Source: Variovorax terrae | GTDB lineage: Bacteria; Pseudomonadota; Gammaproteobacteria; Burkholderiales; Burkholderiaceae_C | Reading direction: 5' to 3' | Assembly (NCBI RefSeq): GCF_022809125.1 | Contig: NZ_JALGBI010000001.1 | Coordinates: 1,860,001-1,924,000, forward strand | DNA length: 64,000 nt | Shown here: positions 43,642-50,910 of the stretch, in pieces | Numbering within the stretch: position 1 is the stretch's first letter | Layout of the letters: each line of letters starts with the position of its first letter | Position numbers and translations under genes: made by a program | Notes under the pieces: generated by a model | Seen by the model: the letters and a program-made list of their open reading frames with translations, nothing else | What the model was told of the DNA's origin: nothing | Database searches by the model: none

Positions 43642-44785
43642 CTACCTCATCCTCTTGCGCCTCATCAAGCAGTTCTCGGACCATCTCACGGTTCAGCTTG
43701 AGCAAGTCCGACATCTGTCCCTCACTAATTAGCTCCTTTTTCCAAGCCTCAATTGCCAAAAGATAAAGTCTTGATGATTGAGGTGATTGGACAGCAGGAG
43801 TTTCGTCTGCGTCACTTCCAAGCACCTGACGAACTTGATCATCGGTGATACCGCCGTTATCAACGAACCAATCCCACGTTCCCTTCTTCGTTAGTCCTAG
43901 GTCTTCAAGTCTCATCACCATGGCCTGGCGCGATACGCCGAAGAAATTGGCTAGCAAGATGATATGCCGGCGCGTGAGGTGCGTGGACCCAATGGTCACC
44001 TCCCTGAACTTCTCCATGACCGCCCTCGCTGGCGTCAGGAACGCTCGTGCAAATGAATTTGCATACCGCTCCTCACGAGAGTTTTCATACACATCATCCT
44101 GGTAAATTTCAGGCTTACGGCGAGTTGCAATGAAATGACCCAGCTCATGGCTTCCCGTTTGGGCCCGCCGGTCTTTTCGATGACTAGCATTGATGAGCAT
44201 GCAAGCCCCAACTGCATCATCATAAGCAAATAGTCCGGAAACCTTGGCGTCGAGTTTTCGCGTGTAAACCCGGATGCCGAGTTGTAATTCAAGGATTGCA
44301 TAAAGGTCGTGAATCGGCCCTTCCCCCAACCCCAACCAGTTACGCAAGCTCAGTGCGTCTTGCTCCGCTTGTTGGCGCACATCTCCAGGAAGTATGTTCT
44401 TTTCAGCGGGGTAGTTGTAGGTCTTCTGAATACCCAGAATGTTCTCGAGTTCGACCTCGGCTTTGACCAAGTCACTGAGCATTTTTGCGGCTTGGTCGAT
44501 TCCTGCATCGCCGGTTTCTGCGAACGTGCGAAAGCGAGGGACAAGGTCCACATGAACGGACTCGCGACGCAACATGGAATTGACTGACACGCCGTATGAC
44601 CTGCATAGGTCTTGTAGTTCCTTGAGCTTGGCTGCGCGTTGGCCCTTCTCGATGGCTACCAGCGTCGTTCGAGCAATGCCAACAGCCTTTGCTGCGACGT
44701 CCTGGGTAAGGTTTGCGGTTTCACGCGCGCTCCTAAGTCGTTCGCCGAGCTCAAGTTGGCTCAGTTCATAGTTGTCTTTGGTCAT
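43616..44785 (-). CDS. XRE regulator fused to ImmA/IrrE metallopeptidase
   Basis: 389 residues. Residues 15-70 are an XRE HTH (LGERLRSARETANLTQDVAA, then IARTTLVAIEKGQ). Residues about 140-300 are an ImmA/IrrE (COG2856) zinc peptidase with SHELGHFIATR (HELGH 213-217) and EERYANSFARAFLTP holding the third ligand Glu. In relatives the peptidase cleaves a repressor or partner on DNA damage or other cues. Here the HTH is on the same chain, so self-cleavage or autoregulation at the operon promoter is plausible. Overlaps QueC-like upstream and PIN downstream. Confidence 0.9.
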   Translation of the reverse strand: MTKDNYELSQLELGERLRSARETANLTQDVAAKAVGIARTTLVAIEKGQRAAKLKELQDLCRSYGVSVNSMLRRESVHVDLVPRFRTFAETGDAGIDQAAKMLSDLVKAEVELENILGIQKTYNYPAEKNILPGDVRQQAEQDALSLRNWLGLGEGPIHDLYAILELQLGIRVYTRKLDAKVSGLFAYDDAVGACMLINASHRKDRRAQTGSHELGHFIATRRKPEIYQDDVYENSREERYANSFARAFLTPARAVMEKFREVTIGSTHLTRRHIILLANFFGVSRQAMVMRLEDLGLTKKGTWDWFVDNGGITDDQVRQVLGSDADETPAVQSPQSSRLYLLAIEAWKKELISEGQMSDLLKLNREMVRELLDEAQEDEVDDLFKLPS

Positions 44786-46149
44786 GATGATTCATCTATC
44801 CATTGCCTCACGAAGGACCTCGGCCCGAGGTCCTTCGTGAACGCCGACCACTCCTTGGCGTGTTGCAGCAGAAGCCTATCCAGCTTCTGTGAAACATCTT
44901 GAGGGTCCTGCCCTAAGGAACGAGCCAGCTCGTAAGTCTTCAAGCGCTTGATGAGCTGGTACTGAGAGGAGCCCGGAAGCGCTGCAAGGTGCTCGAAGTG
45001 GAGAACTCCGGCAATCGAGTATTCATGCAAGGCCTTCGTGAACTGAGAGAACTGCTTAGCAGCACCTTCCTTCCACGTTTCAGCACTCAACGATTCCCAC
45101 ACATAGACGTCCGGGGACTCAACAAGGCCTGCCGCATGCACACTCAGGCGACGGAGTATGCACGCTGCGCAGACCCCACACTGCCTTCTGGCCCGTCCAA
45201 CGGAGACCTGTCGTGAGTTTTGCCAGCATGACCTGGTCTTCTGCCATTTAGCTCCAGCGTCACAGCTCTCGACGAACTCCCGCAGGGTTTCTCCCTTGGT
45301 CGCCCACAGGCGCGGAAACTGAAACTTGACACGATAGTTCAAGAGCGCAAAAAAGAAGCGCTCCATGTGCGAAGTGAAGGCCGGGTGGTTGCGATAGTCC
45401 TCGTAACCATGACCAACGGGCAAAAACACAGGAGCCAAGGCACCTTGCCCACTTTCCGGAACGATAGCGGCCGGAGCTTCAATCAGGTAAGCCGCAACGG
45501 CAGACACCACGCTGAACTTGAAGCCACGACTGCGCGCACTGGACTCACCGTTTTTCTTGTTTAGCTTTACGTCATAAGGAACTGCCTTGAAAGGCATCTC
45601 TCTTCGCTCAATCCTCGAGATGTCGTGCTGCTTGCTGCCGACACGAACCCGGACTAGGCGTTTTCCTAACCTGTTGCCTTCTAAAGCCGCAACTGCCTGT
45701 GAGTCCATACCATCGCTGTACGCGATTACAGCTTCTGCATCTGCAGGAAACGTCATTCGCTCTTGAGCAGGACGGGGCGCTGGCGCTTTTCGCGCGCGAA
45801 ACTCGAGGTGCCAGTCATCACCGGTCAGAAGATTCAATGCCTCGGTCAACGCTCTGCCAACGGACGCCTCCTTCCATCGATAGGGTTCATGAACGGGAAT
45901 GTGCAATTTGAATCGACGACCCCAATTCATGGAGCTACGCACAAGAGTACGGTCACAGAATTCCACCGCGGCGGCCAGAAGCAGCAAGTCATAAACCAAT
46001 GGCTGCCATCTACGCGACGAAAAGGACTCGAGAGCCCCTATGTCAAAGGTGATGTTGTTGTTGATCCGGCAAGGTTCCGCGCCTCGGCGGCAGCGCCCGT
46101 TCGGCTCTACAACGTCGACAATGAGTTCTTTTAGGGCAAGCATATTCAT
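44782..46149 (-). CDS. QueC-like PP-loop enzyme (defence-type, long form)
   Basis: 455 residues, about twice canonical QueC. An unassigned N-terminal domain (1-130) precedes an N-type ATP-pyrophosphatase core: AYSDGMDSQA (PP-loop, residues 143-152), RGFKFSVVSAVAAY, PESGQGA, and a four-Cys zinc site C308, C324, C327, C330 (QCGVCAAC) spaced as in QueC. QueC makes preQ0 by ATP-dependent amide and nitrile formation. QueC-like enzymes in Qat and type IV CBASS systems are reported to act on a protein partner rather than in queuosine synthesis. No other queuosine genes are nearby. Start overlaps the upstream ORF (ATGA); the 3' end contains a 33-bp perfect inverted repeat. Confidence 0.8.
   Translation of the reverse strand: MNMLALKELIVDVVEPNGRCRRGAEPCRINNNITFDIGALESFSSRRWQPLVYDLLLLAAAVEFCDRTLVRSSMNWGRRFKLHIPVHEPYRWKEASVGRALTEALNLLTGDDWHLEFRARKAPAPRPAQERMTFPADAEAVIAYSDGMDSQAVAALEGNRLGKRLVRVRVGSKQHDISRIERREMPFKAVPYDVKLNKKNGESSARSRGFKFSVVSAVAAYLIEAPAAIVPESGQGALAPVFLPVGHGYEDYRNHPAFTSHMERFFFALLNYRVKFQFPRLWATKGETLREFVESCDAGAKWQKTRSCWQNSRQVSVGRARRQCGVCAACILRRLSVHAAGLVESPDVYVWESLSAETWKEGAAKQFSQFTKALHEYSIAGVLHFEHLAALPGSSQYQLIKRLKTYELARSLGQDPQDVSQKLDRLLLQHAKEWSAFTKDLGPRSFVRQWIDESS
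44808..44840. repeat. 33-bp perfect inverted repeat in the 3' end of the QueC-like gene
   Basis: Arms TCACGAAGGACCTCGG and CCGAGGTCCTTCGTGA (16 bp each) with a 1-nt centre. It is fully coding (residues around FTKDLGPRSFV) and ends 22 nt upstream of the XRE gene start codon. No T-run follows, so it is not a simple terminator. It could shape the mRNA between the two genes or be a protein-binding site. Confidence 0.8.
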
Positions 46150-46718
46150 GCTATCTGCACTCCATCATCGAGCCCGCTCTTACGTTTACGCGATTGAGAG
46201 ATTGCTGACCGGGCATCTATGAGCAGTGTGCCAAGGCTGCTCTCGGAAAAGCTAACAACGGCGCTTTTAATCCGGCTGGCCACGTTATTTGCTCTCTTTA
46301 CCGTGGATTTGCGGAGATAGTGCTCCTCTACCGCCTTTGCGTTGGCCAACCCTCGCATCTTGGCGGCAAGACCGATAGCGTCATAGAACGCCGGTAGTTC
46401 AAGCCGGCCCTCGGCTACGAGTACCTCGCTACAGGACACCGCGTTTTGTCCAAATACGGACCCACCAGCCAGAGCGCGCGCATCGTTCAGCTGCTGCAAA
46501 GCGATTTCCGGCGAGCCCAATGAATTGTCACTGCAGCTGAAGATGGACTTCAGCATGTTAAGCAACTTCCAAGAGACCTCGTTGATGAAGTCGCTCGCCA
46601 AGGCTGTAGCGGCCGCTTGCGCGACTTCAACATTGGCGTAAGCCTGGTTGTCGCCGACCTCGGCCAGCTTCTTCCATTGCTTCCTCAGGTCCAAACTTCT
46701 GTGCGGTCCGTCACTCAT
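46146..46718 (-). CDS. Unknown protein, first gene of the QueC-like/ImmA/PIN operon
   Basis: 190 residues, mostly predicted helical, no family recognised. The start is secure: GGAGG lies 8 nt before the ATG, and a near-consensus promoter lies just upstream. Features: VEVAQAAATALASDF, a central Cys-containing segment (IFSCSDNSLG), a basic stretch (SISQSRKRKSG-like near the C-terminus) and no signal or membrane segment. Its position directly before a QueC-like gene parallels QatB before QatC in Qat systems, so it may be the protein substrate. That is inference. Confidence 0.6.
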   Translation of the reverse strand: MSDGPHRSLDLRKQWKKLAEVGDNQAYANVEVAQAAATALASDFINEVSWKLLNMLKSIFSCSDNSLGSPEIALQQLNDARALAGGSVFGQNAVSCSEVLVAEGRLELPAFYDAIGLAAKMRGLANAKAVEEHYLRKSTVKRANNVASRIKSAVVSFSESSLGTLLIDARSAISQSRKRKSGLDDGVQIA

Positions 46719-46731
46719 TGGATGCCTCCAT

Positions 46732-46768
46732 TTGTCAGATTTTATTTTATTTTTTCTGACAATGTCAA
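46732..46768 (-). promoter_or_regulatory. Promoter and palindromic operators of the four-gene operon
   Basis: Minus strand: -35 TTGACA (46763-46768), 18-bp spacer, -10 TAAAAT (46739-46744). Two symmetric elements overlap it: TGACAATGTCA (46757-46767) on the -35, and arms TTGTCAGA (46732-46739) and TCTGACAA (46755-46762) spanning the -10. This is the layout of an autoregulated XRE operon. Confidence 0.65.
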
Positions 46769-47189
46769 ATCCTCACTGAGGTGACATGGCGGGGAGACAA
46801 GTGTGGTTCGCACAAAGGCCATCACCATGCCGAGGTCGTGGTGGACCTGATCAGTCGCCAAGGGCTGCGGATCGGCAGGGAAGCTGCCGGGAGGACGATG
46901 CACTGCTTTCAACCTGGCGCCAGCGGCCATAGGACGGATCAAGTACGACTGTGGTGGTAGCGATCAACGTCGAGATCGACCGCCTGCTCTTCTCGGACGC
47001 GTTGGTCGAACTCCCGGGGAGCTTCAACGTCAGGTTTCGGCAGCAGTTGCCCTTCCACGCCCCCAATCCCACCGGCAGCAATCAACCTGAGGGCTAAGTG
47101 CGCGCGCGGTAGCCACTTCGGCAGCGTTGGTTGTTGATCGATCCAGCAATCCTGCCACCGTTGAGCAGCGAGGCGCTCGGGCCCAACCT
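46769..47189. other. Unassigned stretch between the operon promoter and hipA
   Basis: About 420 bp with no gene I can defend. Short coding-like segments occur on the plus strand (around 46799-46900, and around 46945-47095 ending at a TAA) but without a full ORF or a known motif. This may be decayed cargo from an earlier insertion. Confidence 0.35.
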
Positions 47190-48551
47190 TCAGAAGAGAT
47201 CGTCGCTGAACCGAGGGATCTCCATCACCTGTCCCAACAGAAAATCCGCCCTGGCCACAACGTAGTCCGCCAGAGCGCGAACAAAGGGCCGCTCCGCCTC
47301 CACGTACACGGGATCTTGGGCCTGCGCCCTCGCCTCCTCCCGCGCCCACTCGCAGAGCTGCTTCAGTTCGCGCGCAAACGTTCGCCGGGGGAATCCCAGT
47401 CGCTCGCAGAAGTCAGCCAGCGCGAACGACTTCACGGCCGGCAGCACGAACTCATCGCCGAACGCCATCGCCAGTTCCTGATCGATGTGGCGGGCGTCGT
47501 ACACGGCCACGCTGACCAGGTCGTAGAACGGTGCCACTGCCAAGGCATCGCCCCGTCCGAAGAAGGAGATGTTCTTGCCATGCGCATCGCTGTTGCCCAG
47601 CAGCAGCGTGGTGATTGCCCACAGAGCCATCTGCCGGATGCCGATGGCTGCATTCGACAGATGCGGTCGCAGCGTGGCCAAGGCATCGAAGCTGGCCCCG
47701 TCGCGGATGTGCCGAACGTCCTCTGCGTTGCCCAGTGGACGCTCGTACTTGTGCGATACGGGGAGGTTCAGCGCATGGCAGCCGTCGATGACGTGCACTC
47801 TCCGCACATCCCCGCCGTCACGCACCCGGTCGAAGCGCTCGACGCACAGGACCGGCGCGGGCACGCGCAGGATCTCCACCTCGGCCGCCCAGTTTTCCTT
47901 CAAGCGCCGCTGGCCGAGCCGGTTGATGAGCTGCATGCAGAAATGCTCGTTGGCCACCATGCAGGGCAGCTTGTCGTTCAACGGCTCGGGCTTGAGGATG
48001 TGCGTCGAAGAGAGCGAGCCATCCGCTAGGAACAAGGCTTCTCCTTCGCGCAGCACCAGCAGCTTGTCCTGGTATCCCGCTACCGACATGCGTACCTTGT
48101 CGTCCCATATCGCGAACGGAATCCTGTTGCGGTCATCGATGCGCTGCTGCAACTCGGCAAGCGCCACGGGCCGCCGCTGCGCCTCTTGCGCCCGGGGCTG
48201 CTGCCCTGCGGGCAACAAACTCAGGGCGCCCGCCGTCTCGCGGCCCAGCACCCGGATCAGGCCGAAGAGGTTGCTTTTCTGAACGTGGGTGAAACTGGAG
48301 ACCACGTCCAGCGCCCGCCCTTCGGGCAACAGGTTGTCGATGAAGCGCCGCACGGCCACCGCAGATACTTCGCCGTCGAGAGGAATATGTGGCGACAGTT
48401 GGAATCGGTGTGCACGCTGGCGCCAAGGTGCGCTGTACACGAAGCTGAATTGATCCAGTTCTGGATCGAACGCGAGCCGCCCGACCAAGTCGGTGCCGAA
48501 GAACACGTCCAGTGCGAGATCCAGGCCCTGGGCAGGGAACGCACTGCTCAT
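47190..48551 (-). CDS. hipA: HipA-family Ser/Thr kinase toxin
   Basis: 453 residues, usual length. N-terminal subdomain, then MSVAGYQDKLLV (Ser156 near the position autophosphorylated in E. coli HipA), STHILKPEP (ATP Lys), CVERFDR, GNSDAHGKNISF (catalytic Asp322) and APFYDLVS (metal Asp). E. coli HipA phosphorylates GltX and induces persistence. All key residues are kept, so the kinase should be active. It starts 4 bp inside the hipB stop, standard for hipBA. Confidence 0.92.
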   Translation of the reverse strand: MSSAFPAQGLDLALDVFFGTDLVGRLAFDPELDQFSFVYSAPWRQRAHRFQLSPHIPLDGEVSAVAVRRFIDNLLPEGRALDVVSSFTHVQKSNLFGLIRVLGRETAGALSLLPAGQQPRAQEAQRRPVALAELQQRIDDRNRIPFAIWDDKVRMSVAGYQDKLLVLREGEALFLADGSLSSTHILKPEPLNDKLPCMVANEHFCMQLINRLGQRRLKENWAAEVEILRVPAPVLCVERFDRVRDGGDVRRVHVIDGCHALNLPVSHKYERPLGNAEDVRHIRDGASFDALATLRPHLSNAAIGIRQMALWAITTLLLGNSDAHGKNISFFGRGDALAVAPFYDLVSVAVYDARHIDQELAMAFGDEFVLPAVKSFALADFCERLGFPRRTFARELKQLCEWAREEARAQAQDPVYVEAERPFVRALADYVVARADFLLGQVMEIPRFSDDLF

Positions 48552-48841
48552 TCGGACTCCTGCTGCTGCGCCAAGTCCTTGAGCTTCAGGGCCTGTTCCC
48601 TGGAAACGACCAACACCTCCAGCCCAAGTCCGTCCAGGACCTTGAACAGGCGATCGGTGGTGATCGACTTCCCGTTTTCCAAGCGCGACAGCACATCGGC
48701 CGAGACGCCGCAGAACGCGGCTGCATCGTCGATGCGCATGCGGGCCTGCGCCCGCGCGTTGCGTACGGCCGCACCCAGCCCTTCAAGGCTTTCAACCCGG
48801 GGATCGCTGGCGTGATGTGTAGAGGGAAGACGCCGTGCCAT
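48548..48841 (-). CDS. hipB: HipB-family XRE antitoxin
   Basis: 97 residues. HTH: LGAAVRNARAQARMRIDDAAAFCGVSADVLSRLENGK, followed by TTDRLFKVLDGLGLEV, the typical HipB dimer strand region. It neutralises HipA and represses the operon by binding operators upstream. ATG 48841 is chosen; a TTG two codons earlier is in frame. Three repeated operator-like sites lie just upstream. Confidence 0.9.
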   Translation of the reverse strand: MARRLPSTHHASDPRVESLEGLGAAVRNARAQARMRIDDAAAFCGVSADVLSRLENGKSITTDRLFKVLDGLGLEVLVVSREQALKLKDLAQQQESE

Positions 48842-48853
48842 GTTCAACCATAA

Positions 48854-48966
48854 TTCCGGAATGACGAAACTATAGTTAATAACCAGGGATTTGTCGAGAT
48901 TATTCCGAAATCACGGAACTATTAGAGAATCCATGGAGGAATGCCAATTATTCCGTCATTCCGAAA
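48854..48966. promoter_or_regulatory. Three phased HipB-type operators (TTCCG-N6-CGRAA)
   Basis: Sites at 48854-48869, 48903-48918 and 48951-48966 share TTCCG-N6-CG(A/G)AA; the middle one is a perfect inverted repeat. Centres are 49 and 48 bp apart, which suits binding and bending by several HipB dimers. AT-rich promoter sequence lies between sites 1 and 2. Confidence 0.7.
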
Positions 48967-49030
48967 CAACGCAAATAAGCCCCCTCGTGGGTCGCAAGCT
49001 GAGACCGAGACATCGCGGCCCCGATAGAGT

Positions 49031-49460
49031 TTACGAAGGCCGTTGCCTGGCAGGCCGGGCAGAGACGCCAGGCGGCTGCGCAGAGTGGGCCACACGCGCA
49101 CGTGCAGGTCTACGCGCGTGATTGCGCTGGAGCTCATCAGCATTTCTCGTATCACTGGCAGCCTGTGTGCGCGGCGTCGCACGCACACGCTTGTACGACC
49201 CGCCGCTCTGCGACGCCGAGCTCGCACCACCCTGGGCCTCAATCCAGTGGCGAACATCATCGACCCGCCAAGCGGTCACGCCAAAAAACAGTTTGACCGG
49301 CGCAGGGAAGGCCCCGGACGCGACATGACGCCACAGTGTCGACTTCGAGACGGGAACCAAGGCCAGGACTTGCGGCATGCGCAAAAAAGCCGGTCAAAGA
49401 TCCGTCAGGGGCCACGATGCCAGTGGCATCGATGGAATTGAGAGAAGGGAGTTGAGACAT
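49031..49460 (-). pseudogene. AlpA-like excisionase/regulator, frameshifted at a T6 run
   Basis: The downstream frame (ATG 49378 to 49031) encodes MPQVLALVPVSKSTLWRHVA and AWRVDDVRHWIEAQ, a classic AlpA HTH. The upstream frame starting at ATG 49460 encodes MSQLPSLNSIDATG and ends ..GSLTGFF. One fewer T in the six-base run (A6 at 49383-49388 on plus) would join them as GFLRMPQVLALVP. The short form may still be made from ATG 49378 or TTG 49384. AlpA proteins control integrase expression and excision of genomic islands. Confidence 0.6.
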
Positions 49461-49510
49461 CCGGAGATTTTCTCAGCGCGGTCGCCACTGGCAGTCGTTG
49501 TGCCCCTTGT

Positions 49511-50752
49511 CTATGAAACCACCTCAGGCTCCACGCTCGGGGCGCTCTTGGCTCCAGCTTCACACGCCTCCAGGAAGGTCGCCCAGGTCAGCAACGCCTG
49601 CCGACGTTCCGCAAAGTAGTTGTGCTGGTCGTAGATGCCTTCAACGCCCGTCAGCTTGTGGTTCAAGCACATCTCGGAAGTATCCCTTGGCACACCCAGC
49701 GTGCGCATGTGGGACTTCATCGTGCTGCGCAGGTCGTGGGGCGTGAAGCGGCGAGTTGGCGGGTGGTACTGGTTGATCCAGTAGTCGATCGATTCGTGGA
49801 TGGTGTCCTCGCCGACGTGCATGTCTCCCCCGTTTCGCTGAGCACGGCTGCGTATCCTCGCGGGCAAGACATAGGCGGATCGATAAGCATAGGCACGCAG
49901 CTCTTTGAACCACCGAACGACGATCGGTGCCAGTGGGATGTCCATGGCGGCGCCGGTCTTGCTCGCCGGAATGTGCCAACGGGCGTCGTCAAGGTGCACG
50001 TCCTGCCACTTGGCCATGTACAGTTCGCCCCCTCGCACGCCGGTGCCCAACAGGACCCGAATGGCCAGCGCGTTGGGACGGCGCATCTCGGCGTTCAACA
50101 ACAGATGCAGTTCCCCACGGGTGAGCATCAAACGCTTGCGGATCGGCGGCCTCGGTCCCAACAGGGCCGAAAGCATGATCCCGACGCAGGGGTTCACGTT
50201 GATCAGCCGCTTGCCACAAGCATGCGTAAACAGGCACTTGGTCGTGACGAGCAGCAGGTTTGACTCTCCCCATGTCAGCGCAGCGTCTTCAATCAAGGAA
50301 ACGACGTCCCCCGGCTCGACCTCGCGCACTCCGAGCGAACCCAGCCTGTGCTCGACCCGCTTGAGATGCCGCGTGTAGCAGACCTGCGTGCTCTTGGCGA
50401 GCGTCACGAGCTTCTTCTGCTTGTAGTCTTGGATCAAGGTACGGACGGTCATGTCCTTGACGGCCGTGGCCTTTGCCTTGACCTTTTCCGCCGCGGGGTT
50501 GGCCCCCTTGAGCACATCGGCTCGCTTGATCGCGGCAGTCGTCCGCGCCTCCGACAGGCCGATGTCAGGATAGCGTCCCAGCGTCAGTTCGTAGCGGCGC
50601 CCACCGTGGCGGTATCGAAGGATCCAAGTCGCGTATCCATTGGCCGAGACGGTAAAAGTCAGGCCGCCGCCATCGCTCTTTGCCAGAGGCTGCGCCTCCT
50701 TCGTCCAATGCCTCAGTTGCAGGTCTGAGAGCAAACCGTTCTTGATCGCCAT
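49511..50752 (-). CDS. Tyrosine-type site-specific integrase (P4-like)
   Basis: 413 residues. N-terminal DUF4102-like arm-binding domain (LTFTVSANGYATWILRYRHGGRR), then the catalytic domain with TGVRGGELYMAKW (first Arg), FTPHDLRSTMKSH (His and second Arg), a weaker second His region (CLNHKL), and nucleophile Tyr in GIYDQHNYFAERRQALL. The gene starts about 170 bp from the right attachment repeat in the rng end. It would integrate and excise the 16.5-kb island. Promoter-proximal direct repeats lie just upstream. Confidence 0.92.
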   Translation of the reverse strand: MAIKNGLLSDLQLRHWTKEAQPLAKSDGGGLTFTVSANGYATWILRYRHGGRRYELTLGRYPDIGLSEARTTAAIKRADVLKGANPAAEKVKAKATAVKDMTVRTLIQDYKQKKLVTLAKSTQVCYTRHLKRVEHRLGSLGVREVEPGDVVSLIEDAALTWGESNLLLVTTKCLFTHACGKRLINVNPCVGIMLSALLGPRPPIRKRLMLTRGELHLLLNAEMRRPNALAIRVLLGTGVRGGELYMAKWQDVHLDDARWHIPASKTGAAMDIPLAPIVVRWFKELRAYAYRSAYVLPARIRSRAQRNGGDMHVGEDTIHESIDYWINQYHPPTRRFTPHDLRSTMKSHMRTLGVPRDTSEMCLNHKLTGVEGIYDQHNYFAERRQALLTWATFLEACEAGAKSAPSVEPEVVS

Positions 50753-50771
50753 GTGTTTCTCCTTGTTGAGC

Positions 50772-50793
50772 TAGCTACCCAGGTAGCTACCCA
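50772..50793. repeat. Tandem TAGCTACCCA direct repeats upstream of the integrase
   Basis: TAGCTACCCA occurs at 50772-50781 and 50784-50793, a 12-bp period, and the junction contains the palindrome GGTAGCTACC. It may be an integrase arm site or an AlpA-type regulator site. Confidence 0.45.
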
Positions 50794-50910
50794 ATCCTGC
50801 AGCACACGGATGGGACTTCAAGACACGCGGCGATGCTCTCCTGACGAAATTCCCTGCTACGACAACCACTTACGCGTGGCGTTTGGGACTACTTGGGGTG
50901 CCCTGAAACC

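Noticed and set aside
44782..46149. QueC-like gene as a normal queuosine biosynthesis gene
   Set aside because: It is twice canonical length, has no queD/queE/queF neighbours and is coupled to an XRE-protease and PIN nuclease inside an integrative island.
46939..47349. 136-aa minus-strand frame entering the hipA 3' end
   Set aside because: Half of it is the hipA gene in another frame and the rest shows no motif; treated as unassigned remnant sequence.
48854..48966. Three regular repeats considered as a CRISPR array
   Set aside because: Repeats are only short split motifs of about 16 bp with internal symmetry and lie in the hipBA promoter; no long repeat or spacer pattern and no cas genes.
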